Part shown: piece by piece, positions 1 to 6,150 of the stretch | Layout: each line of letters begins with the position of its first letter | How positions within the stretch are numbered: position 1 is the first letter of the stretch | Assembly: GCF_000341065.1 (NCBI RefSeq) | Contig: NZ_ANAX01000174.1 | Location: 2,257 to 36,276 of the forward strand | Source of the DNA: Nocardiopsis halotolerans DSM 44410 | GTDB taxonomy: Bacteria; Actinomycetota; Actinomycetes; Streptosporangiales; Streptosporangiaceae | DNA: 34,020 bases | Direction: 5' to 3' | Notes under the pieces: generated by a model | Told to the model about the DNA's origin: nothing | Databases searched by the model: none | Seen by the model: only the letters and a program-made list of their open reading frames with translations | Program-made: the position numbers and the translations under genes

Positions 1-210
1 GGCGAGCATGGCCAGGTGGGAGGCGTAGGTGAAGCTCGCGGGGGCGTGCCTGCGCTCCCACCGTCCGCCCGGCAGCAGGCGGGCGAGGTTGGGGGTGCGG
101 CCCGCCTCTGCCAGCTCGGCGGCCACGTCGTACCGGAGGGTGTCCAGGGTGAGCAGCAGGATGTCGTGCGTGCCCACCACGGCGTTCATGTCGGGTGCGG
201 TGCTGTTCAT
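1..210 (-). CDS. STM4013/SEN3800-type hydrolase, alkaline phosphatase superfamily (partial, N-terminus)
   Basis: Only the first 70 codons are inside the window; the gene continues past the left edge. The N-terminus has the sulfatase/alkaline phosphatase-superfamily layout: a beta strand ending in a metal-binding Asp (DILLLTLDTLRYD), a TPNLARL segment, and ASFTYASHLAM, where a Thr or Ser would be the nucleophile. The ATG (208-210) overlaps the stop of the upstream ATP-grasp gene as ATGA, so the two are translationally coupled. Order and sequence match the STM4013 family of the STM4011-4015 cluster, which is known only from conservation. The substrate is unknown. The assignment rests on recognition of the N-terminus and on synteny. 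Confidence 0.75.
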   Translation of the reverse strand, partial: MNSTAPDMNAVVGTHDILLLTLDTLRYDVAAELAEAGRTPNLARLLPGGRWERRHAPASFTYASHLAMLA

Positions 211-1316
211 ACTCTCTCGGGAAGGGGGAAACGGCCGGTGGCCAGGGCGTGCAGCTGTTCGGCGTAGGTGTCGCGGCCCTCGTGCAGCACCCCGGGGATC
301 AGGTCGCCGAAGGCGTTGACCTCGCACACGGTGAACTCGCGCCAGCCCGGGGAGGCCAGCAGGTCCACCCCGGCGTACAGGGTGCGGGGGAAGCACGCGG
401 CGGCGGCCTCGGCGGTGGCCATCGCCTCCGCCCAGGCGCGCGGCCCGACCGACGCCCGCAGCGCCTCCAGATCGCCCCGCGCGTTGCCCAGGTGCAGGTT
501 GGTCAGGGGTGAGGCGGACGAGCGCACCACGACGTGGGAGGCCCGGCCCGCGACCACCACCACGCGCAGGTCCACGGTCCTGCCGCCGAACCCCGCCTTG
601 GGCACCCACCGCTCCACGTGCAGGCCGTCCGGGGCGAGCGCGTCCACCACCGCCGCGACCCGCTCCTCCCGGGTGTAGGTGCGCAGCCGCAGGCTGTTGT
701 ACAGCTCCACGGAGCCGTCGGCGCCCCTGACCAGGTCGGCCGAGGTCACCGCGCGGACCTGGCCTCTGGGGGAGGTCGCCAGCGCCACCACGCCGGATGC
801 GGAGGAGCCGTGCGCGGGCTTGACGAACACCCGCCGCCAGCGGTGCGCGTCCATCAGGGCGCGCAGCGTCGCGTAGTCGGTGACCGGCCCGGGCAGGGCG
901 GGCGCCACGGGCACCCCGGCCGCGTCCAGACGCGCGTGGCAGCGCCGCTTGTCGCACATGTCCACCAGATCGGCGGGTTCCTGGAGCAGGTGCGCGCCCG
1001 GGGTGGCCGCCACCGCCTCCGCGAGCCGGGCCAGCGCGGCCCGGAACCCGGCGTGCTGGTCGGCGGTGCCCTCGGCCCGGTACAGGTCGGGGGCGTGCTC
1101 CCATCCCCGCAGCAGGCGCTCGGTCTCCACGTCGCCGCCGGGGGAGTCCACCCGGACGAGGGCGTCCTCGGGGAGCCCCACCGGACCGGTGGCCAGGTCG
1201 CGCCACGGCACGATTTCCGGTTCGGGCAGGCCGGAGGACTCGGCCGCCGCGCGGAACAGGTCCAGGCGCCGGTTGCCGGGTACCCCCACCACGACCAGGG
1301 GACGTCCGCCGATCAC
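207..1316 (-). CDS. STM4014-type ATP-grasp protein
   Basis: A 369-residue protein starting at GTG 1316, which overlaps the upstream stop as GTGA. The C-terminal two thirds reads as an ATP-grasp fold: a lid/P-loop-like segment FVKPAHGSSASGV (Lys166), ERWVPKAGFGGRTVDLRV (about 235-252, with Asp249 and Arg251), GVDLL (Asp318) and the metal-binding CEVNAFGD (Glu332, Asn334). The N-terminal 100 residues resemble a pre-ATP-grasp domain (VVVGVPGNRRLDLF). ATP-grasp enzymes activate carboxylates with ATP to join them to an amine, thiol or hydroxyl. The substrate here is unknown. Overlaps on both sides indicate a stoichiometric operon with the hydrolase and the LRR protein. Family knowledge: STM4014 proteins accompany two radical SAM proteins. 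Confidence 0.82.
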   Translation of the reverse strand: MIGGRPLVVVGVPGNRRLDLFRAAAESSGLPEPEIVPWRDLATGPVGLPEDALVRVDSPGGDVETERLLRGWEHAPDLYRAEGTADQHAGFRAALARLAEAVAATPGAHLLQEPADLVDMCDKRRCHARLDAAGVPVAPALPGPVTDYATLRALMDAHRWRRVFVKPAHGSSASGVVALATSPRGQVRAVTSADLVRGADGSVELYNSLRLRTYTREERVAAVVDALAPDGLHVERWVPKAGFGGRTVDLRVVVVAGRASHVVVRSSASPLTNLHLGNARGDLEALRASVGPRAWAEAMATAEAAAACFPRTLYAGVDLLASPGWREFTVCEVNAFGDLIPGVLHEGRDTYAEQLHALATGRFPLPERV

Positions 1317-2326
1317 TCCGCGACCGCCGTGTAGTAGTAGACCTCCCGGTCCTCGTCGTCCTCGTCCCCGTCGATCTCCGGTTCCCGGACGTCGGAGAGG
1401 TCCACCTCCACCCCGGGCAGGGCGGCGCGGACGCGTTCGCACATGTCCTCGGACAGGTAGTGGTGGTGCAGGTCGAGTCGCTTCAGTCCCCGGAAGGCGG
1501 GGGCGAGGTCGATCAGAGCCCGTGCGCCCTCGTCGGAGAGGTCCCCCAGGGACAGGTCGAGGACCTCCAGAGAGGACAGGACGGGCGCCTCGGCCAGGAC
1601 CGGGAACCAGGACCGGAGGTTCTCGGTGTTGCGCAGTCCCAGCGTGCGCAGCTTGGGGAACGCCTCGCCGGACAGCACCGGTCCGAGGTCCTCCGGGGCG
1701 GTGTCGCCGCCGTAGTCCTCCACCCCCAGCCACAGTTCCAGGTGTTCCAGGCTGGGCAGCCGCGCCCCGACGACCTGCCGGGCGAGCTTCCGGGGCAGCC
1801 CGCCGCCCTGGAGGGTGAGTCCGCGCAGCCCGTCGTGTTCCAGCGCCTCCATGCTCAGGTGGCTGGTGCCGCGCACCGCGAACCCGGTCAGCCCGGGGAA
1901 GGCGGCCACCAGCGGGGACAGGTTCCCGTGCCGGATCCACGACGCCTCGCACTCCTCGACGACGAGGTCCGCGTAGAAGAGGGAGCGCAGGCCCGGGAGG
2001 CGGGGTGCGAGTTCCACCAGGAGGTCGCGGACCTCGTCGGAGGACTCCACCTCGAAGGCCTCCACCAGGCTGCCGATGACCACCGCGGTGACCGCGGCCG
2101 GGTCGGACACGGACTCGACGAAACCGGTGAGGTAGCGCCGTGCGGACCGGGGGTCCCCCATCTCGTCGTAGTAGTGGGACAGACCCCAGGCCACCGCGCC
2201 GGGATCGGCGAGGGTACCCGGATCCAGGTCGGGCTCCCCGGACCACTCGCGCACCTCCTCACCGGGGAGGTTCAGGTAGTTCACGACGGGCAGCCCGGCG
2301 AACTCGGTCAGGTGGTTGGTGAACAT
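1313..2326 (-). CDS. STM4015-type leucine-rich-repeat protein
   Basis: A 337-residue protein with ATG 2324-2326 preceded by CGGGAG. The N-terminus MFTNHLTEFAGLPV is the family hallmark as I recognise it. Residues about 140-310 contain irregular leucine-rich repeats (LRGLTLQ, LEHLELWLG, LRTLGLRN, LEVLDLSLGDLSDEG, LKRLDLHHHYLSE). The C-terminus is unusual: an acidic stretch GDEDDED followed by a tyrosine triplet and a short tail ending AVAE. There is no catalytic motif, signal peptide or membrane segment, so a scaffold, sensor or substrate role is possible. It overlaps the upstream merR gene by 19 bases and the downstream ATP-grasp gene by 4. Confidence 0.8.
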   Translation of the reverse strand: MFTNHLTEFAGLPVVNYLNLPGEEVREWSGEPDLDPGTLADPGAVAWGLSHYYDEMGDPRSARRYLTGFVESVSDPAAVTAVVIGSLVEAFEVESSDEVRDLLVELAPRLPGLRSLFYADLVVEECEASWIRHGNLSPLVAAFPGLTGFAVRGTSHLSMEALEHDGLRGLTLQGGGLPRKLARQVVGARLPSLEHLELWLGVEDYGGDTAPEDLGPVLSGEAFPKLRTLGLRNTENLRSWFPVLAEAPVLSSLEVLDLSLGDLSDEGARALIDLAPAFRGLKRLDLHHHYLSEDMCERVRAALPGVEVDLSDVREPEIDGDEDDEDREVYYYTAVAE

Positions 2327-2778
2327 GGTCGCTCCCGGGAGGACGGAGGGTACGTGCGTCCAGGCCTACCAACGCACTCCGACGTTCCGGACTCCTCCAG
2401 CACCGCCCGCATCCTCGGGCACTCCAGGATGTCATCGGCGTCGCACGCCATGGCGTGCGACACCAGTTCGCGTGCGGCCCGCAGCTTCTCCAGACGCTCG
2501 TCGAGCCTGGCCAGGTGCTCGGCCAGACGCGCGCGCCGCTCGGCGCCGTCCGGCGCACCGGTCATCTCCCGGATCTGCGCCAGGCTGAACCCCGCCTCCT
2601 GCGCGCGCAGCACCAGCGCCACCCGGAGGCGGTGCTCGTGCGTGTACCGGCGCTGGCCCCCGGAGCGGCGGGCGGGTTCCAGGACACCGGCCGACTCCCA
2701 GTGCCGCAGCACGTGTGTGGCCAACCCGAACGGCTCGGCCAGTTCACCGATGGACAGTTCCGCGTCGCTTGACTTCAT
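2308..2778 (-). CDS. MerR-family transcriptional regulator
   Basis: The 156-residue reading from ATG 2776-2778 starts MKSSDAELSIGELAE and has a clear MerR winged helix-turn-helix (SIGELAEPFGLATHVLRHWE, then RRYTHEHRLRVALVLRA to about residue 72), followed by a coiled dimerisation helix at 80-108. His108, Cys112 and Cys120 lie close together (SHAMACDADDILECP) and could bind a metal or sense thiol/redox state; this is inference. The tail after about residue 130 looks like run-through sequence. The gene overlaps the start of the STM4015-type gene by 19 bases, so it heads that operon. An upstream TTG would add 12 residues but would cross the promoter region. Confidence 0.85.
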   Translation of the reverse strand: MKSSDAELSIGELAEPFGLATHVLRHWESAGVLEPARRSGGQRRYTHEHRLRVALVLRAQEAGFSLAQIREMTGAPDGAERRARLAEHLARLDERLEKLRAARELVSHAMACDADDILECPRMRAVLEESGTSECVGRPGRTYPPSSRERPCSPTT

Positions 2779-2825
2779 GTGGACATGAACTTCCAGACTG
2801 GGGTTCCCTGTCAAGGACCTAGGGT
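2769..2825. promoter_or_regulatory. Divergent merR/methyltransferase promoter region with dyads
   Basis: The 60 bases between the divergent starts hold a near-perfect dyad TTCATGTGGACATGAA (2774-2789), which covers the merR start codon, and a second small dyad CCAG-T-CTGG (2793-2801). On the minus strand TTGACA (2814-2809) is followed after 19 bases by TTCATG, the long spacing typical of MerR-controlled promoters; this would make the merR transcript leaderless or nearly so. On the plus strand TTGACT (2769-2774) and TAGGGT (2820-2825) are promoter-like hexamers but are too far apart to be one promoter. The elements are visible; their control by the MerR protein is inferred. Confidence 0.4.
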
Positions 2826-2838
2826 GAGGGGCATCACC

Positions 2839-3429
2839 ATGGACGAGCGGACGGAACGGGTGCGCGGGGACTGGGACCGCATGTCACGGGGGTACGACCA
2901 GGGTGAACGGTTGCAGCGCCTCGTGCTCGGCGCCACCCGCGCCCGGCTGTGCGGGAGGGCCCGCGGGCGGGTCCTGGAGGTCGCCGTGGGCACCGGGCAC
3001 AACCTGCCGTACTACCCGGACGGGGTGGAGGTCACCGGGGTGGACCTGAGCCCCGGCATGCTGGCGCGGGCCAGGGCACGGGCCGCCGGACTGGGCGGGA
3101 GGGTCGACCTCCGGGAGGGCGACGCCCAGGACCTGGCCTTCGGCGACGGGGAGTTCGACACCGTCGTGTGCGCGCTCGCCCTGTGCACGATCCCCGACCA
3201 GTACCGGGCCCTGTCCGAGATGCGCCGGGTACTCCGGCCGGGCGGACTCCTGCTGCTCGTGGACCACGTCGAGTACACCCGCTGGCCCTTCCGGCTGTGG
3301 GAGGCGCGCAAGGAGCGCCCCCGGAGGCTGCCGAGGAGCGTCGCCGTCGAGGCGGGTTTCACGGTCGACCACCACGACCGGACCGCTCTGGGGTTCGTCG
3401 AGCGCGTGGTCGCCCGCCGCGGAGCCTGA
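2839..3429 (+). CDS. Class I SAM-dependent methyltransferase (METTL7/UbiE-like)
   Basis: A 196-residue protein; ATG 2839 follows GTGAGGGG at good spacing. Motif I is VLEVAVGTGHN (45-55), then GVDLSPGMLARAR, the motif II region FDTVVCALALCTI and motif III RRVLRPGGLLLLVDHVE. The LCTI and VDHVE features resemble the METTL7-like small-molecule thiol or phospholipid methyltransferases more than the protein or RNA classes, but the substrate cannot be read from sequence. It is transcribed divergently from the MerR gene across 60 bases, which suggests it is a MerR target and possibly a detoxification enzyme (inference). Confidence 0.85.
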   Translation: MDERTERVRGDWDRMSRGYDQGERLQRLVLGATRARLCGRARGRVLEVAVGTGHNLPYYPDGVEVTGVDLSPGMLARARARAAGLGGRVDLREGDAQDLAFGDGEFDTVVCALALCTIPDQYRALSEMRRVLRPGGLLLLVDHVEYTRWPFRLWEARKERPRRLPRSVAVEAGFTVDHHDRTALGFVERVVARRGA

Positions 3430-3555
3430 GGGCCCAGGTTCCGGCCGCTCAGCCCTCAACAGCCAGGTTGTCCGAAACCCGCGCGGAGGCGGTTCGGTGG
3501 GGCCGTTCCGGCGCTGCGGCGGGACATCCCGCGGGCGCGGTGTGACAGTGTTCCC

Positions 3556-4347
3556 ATGGCTACACACAGCGAACTCCGAGAATTCTGGGAACACCGCCTC
3601 GAGGAGGACTGGACCGAGAGCGGCGTCGGCTACCGGGCCCTGGGCCGCCCCTTCAACACGTGGATGTACCGGGTGCGTGAGGAGGTCTTCCTGCGCGAGG
3701 TCTCCCGGATGGAGCCGGGCCGGGCCAGCGTCCTCGACGTGGGCAGCGGCACGGGCTTCTACGTGGGCCTGTGGGAGCGGATGGACGTCGGTGACATCAC
3801 CGGGTGCGACATGACCGGCGCGGCCGTGCGGCGCCTGCGCGGCAGGTTCCCCGACCACCGGTTCGTCCGCCAGGACGCCGCCGACCTCGACGCCTTCGAG
3901 GACGACTCCTTCGACGCGGTGTCCTGCATGGACGTGCTCTTCCACATCACCGACGACGAGCGCTACACCCGGGCGTTCGGCGAGTTCGCCCGGGTCGTGC
4001 GCCCCGGCGGCCTCCTCGTGATCTCCGAGAACTGCCTTCAGCGCCCCGAACAGCGCGGGGAGCACCAGGTCAACCGCACCCTGGAGTGGATCGCCGGCAC
4101 CGCCGACAAGGCCGGGTTCGACCTGGTCCGCCGCGTCCCCATGCTCATGCTGATGAACGCCCAGGTGGACGCCCCCGCGCCGTGGCGCAAGGCGTGGGGC
4201 GGGGCCCTGCGCGCGGCCACCCTCACCGCGCCGACCGGGTGGCTCGCGGGCGCGGCCCTCTATCCGCTGGAGCGGCGCCTGGTCCGGGGCCGCACGGAGA
4301 GCACGACCACGGAGCTCGTGGCGTTCCGCCTCCGGGAACAGGGGTAG
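3556..4347 (+). CDS. Class I SAM-dependent methyltransferase
   Basis: A 263-residue protein from ATG 3556. Motif I is VLDVGSGTGFYVG, with GCDMTGAAVRRLR downstream, then SFDAVSCMDVLFHITDD and VVRPGGLLVISEN. The N-terminus (FWEHRLEEDWTESGVGY, about 8-25) and the C-terminal basic, hydrophobic stretch WLAGAALYPLERRLV suggest a lipid or membrane-associated acceptor, but this is weak. It shares little beyond the fold with the upstream methyltransferase and lies 126 bases after it, so the pair need not be functionally linked. No clear Shine-Dalgarno precedes the ATG. Confidence 0.82.
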   Translation: MATHSELREFWEHRLEEDWTESGVGYRALGRPFNTWMYRVREEVFLREVSRMEPGRASVLDVGSGTGFYVGLWERMDVGDITGCDMTGAAVRRLRGRFPDHRFVRQDAADLDAFEDDSFDAVSCMDVLFHITDDERYTRAFGEFARVVRPGGLLVISENCLQRPEQRGEHQVNRTLEWIAGTADKAGFDLVRRVPMLMLMNAQVDAPAPWRKAWGGALRAATLTAPTGWLAGAALYPLERRLVRGRTESTTTELVAFRLREQG

Positions 4348-4488
4348 GGGTCAGGCCGATGTGACGGGAACACCGGGCGGACGTACACACCGTTCGAGGG
4401 TGTCCGGGGATACGGTTGACGTCCACCTTGTGTCGGGGCCTCCGGGGGCGGACCCGGCACCGCGGACGTCCTTGTTCGGGAGGCGACT

Positions 4489-5730
4489 GTGCGACGCTCC
4501 ACCATCACGTCGGTGGCCAAGTGGGGGCTCGTGGGAGTGGTGACCACCCAGGTCGCCGTGGCGGCGACGCTCATGGGGATCAACCACTGGCGTCGGAAGG
4601 TACGGCCGCGCCGGGCGCACTTCCCCCGCACGGCGCCGGTCGAGCTGCCGGTCGGCGACACCGAGGCCACCGCCACCGTGTACACCTACGGTGAGGACCT
4701 GTTCGAGGACATGCTCGCGGCGGTCCGGAGGGCCCGGCACCGCGTCCTGTTCGAGTCCTACATCATCAAGGACGACAAGGTGGGCGGGGAGTTCAAGAGC
4801 GCGCTCATCGAGGCGGCCGAGCGGGGCGTCGAGGTGTACGTGATCTACGACGGCTTCGCGAACCTGGTGGTACCCCGGTCCTTCTTCCACTTCCCGCCCG
4901 ACGTCCACGTGCTGCGCTACCCGGCGTTCCGGCCCGGTGTGCTGCTGATGAACATCCGCAAGTCCGGCCGCGACCACCGCAAGATCCTCACGGTCGACGG
5001 CGAGGTGGGGTTCGTCGGCGGGTACAACGTGGGGTCGTTGTACGCCACCGACTGGCGCGACACCCACCTGCGGGTGACCGGGTCGACGGTGTGGGAGCTG
5101 GAGAACGCCTTCTGCGACTTCTGGAACATGAACCGCGCCGCCAGCCAGCCCGAGCTGGAGAACCTCGGCGAGGCCGACTGGGAGGCGCACGTCCGGGTGC
5201 ACCGCAACGTGCCCGAGCTGCTCATCTACCCCATCCGGGCGATGTTCCTGGAGGCGATCGACCGGGCCAAGGAGCGGGTGCTGTTCACCCAGGCCTACTT
5301 CATGCCCGACCGGGAACTCCAGAACGCCCTGATCGAAGCGGTGGAGCGCGGCGTGGACGTCAACGTCCTCGTACCGGAGGACTCCAACCACGTCGTCGCG
5401 GACTGGATATCCCGCAGCCAGTACGCGGTGCTGCTGCGCGGCGGCGTGCGCCTGTGGCTGTACCGCAACGCCATGGTGCACGCCAAGACGGCCACGGTGG
5501 ACGGGAAGTGGTCCACGATCGGCACCGCGAACGTGGACCGGCTGAGCCTGACGGGCAACTACGAGATCAACGTGGAGATCTTCGACGAGGGCGTGGCCGG
5601 GCACCTGGAGGAGATCTTCGCGAACGACCTCACCAACGCCCGGCGGCTGACCGAGCGGGAGTGGCGGGACCGACCCTGGTACGCCAAGTTCGGTGAGTTC
5701 GTCCTGGCGCCCTGGAGGCCGTTCCTGTGA
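4489..5730 (+). CDS. Phospholipase D-family protein, cardiolipin synthase-like
   Basis: A 413-residue protein starting at GTG 4489 behind GGGAGGCGACT. An N-terminal hydrophobic helix (about 12-31) anchors it in the membrane. It carries two HKD motifs: His163-x-Lys165-x4-Asp170 (DHRKILTVDG, followed by GFVGGYNVG) and His331-x-Lys333-x4-Asp338 (VHAKTATVDG, followed by IGTANVD). The YTYGEDLFEDMLAAVRRA and FESYIIKDDKVG segments are typical of cardiolipin synthases, which join phosphatidylglycerol with another phosphatidyl donor. A phospholipase D hydrolase remains possible. Length agrees with ClsA/B-like proteins that have one N-terminal helix. Confidence 0.88.
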   Translation: MRRSTITSVAKWGLVGVVTTQVAVAATLMGINHWRRKVRPRRAHFPRTAPVELPVGDTEATATVYTYGEDLFEDMLAAVRRARHRVLFESYIIKDDKVGGEFKSALIEAAERGVEVYVIYDGFANLVVPRSFFHFPPDVHVLRYPAFRPGVLLMNIRKSGRDHRKILTVDGEVGFVGGYNVGSLYATDWRDTHLRVTGSTVWELENAFCDFWNMNRAASQPELENLGEADWEAHVRVHRNVPELLIYPIRAMFLEAIDRAKERVLFTQAYFMPDRELQNALIEAVERGVDVNVLVPEDSNHVVADWISRSQYAVLLRGGVRLWLYRNAMVHAKTATVDGKWSTIGTANVDRLSLTGNYEINVEIFDEGVAGHLEEIFANDLTNARRLTEREWRDRPWYAKFGEFVLAPWRPFL

Positions 5731-5737
5731 GGGGCGC

Positions 5738-5765
5738 GCGGGTCGCCGTCCCCCCGGGGACCCGC
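5738..5765. terminator. Hairpin between the convergent PLD gene and small ORF
   Basis: GCGGGTC (5738-5744) pairs with GACCCGC (5759-5765) across a C/G-rich loop, just after the phospholipase D stop. There is no T-run, which is common for actinobacterial terminators. Confidence 0.35.
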
Positions 5766-5771
5766 CCGCCG

Positions 5772-5990
5772 TCAGGGGCGGCGGCGTTGGGGCGGAGGTC
5801 CCAGCCGGTTGGGGAAGAAGGGGTCCGGATCCATCTTGCGGGGCCGGGGGCCGCCCCAGTGCTGGGGGCCCGGGTGCGGGGTGCGGTGGAGCGCTCCGGC
5901 GATCGCGGTGGGCGACCCGCCCCGCTGTCGGGCGGGTGCCCTGTCGTGCTCCTCGGGCTGTTCGTCCCGGGAGTCTTCCGCGTGCGTCAT
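5772..5990 (-). CDS. Small proline/arginine-rich hypothetical protein
   Basis: A 72-residue ORF with ATG 5988-5990 preceded by a strong GGGGGAGGT ribosome site at 8-base spacing, which is the main reason to accept it. The sequence is hydrophilic, rich in Pro, Arg and Gly, with an ordered-looking end (KMDPDPFFPNRLGPPPQRRR). There is no membrane helix or known domain. It lies between the end of betT and a convergent gene. In DNA of this composition a 72-codon open frame can occur by chance, so confidence is limited. Confidence 0.4.
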   Translation of the reverse strand: MTHAEDSRDEQPEEHDRAPARQRGGSPTAIAGALHRTPHPGPQHWGGPRPRKMDPDPFFPNRLGPPPQRRRP

Positions 5991-6150
5991 CCGTGTGACC
6001 TCCCCCGACCGGCCTGTACTGGGGTTCCATGATCGGACGACGTGCCCCCCGGTGTCATGGCGACACGGTGGGGGGACCGGGACCGATCCCAGGAGAGGGG
6101 ACCCGCCTCCGGGAGCGGCGCGCGCTCCCGGAGGGCGGATATCCGGAGCG

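Noticed and set aside
2779-2838. N-terminal extension of the first methyltransferase
   Set aside because: It would read through the merR promoter and dyads; ATG 2839 has its own GTGAGGGG site.
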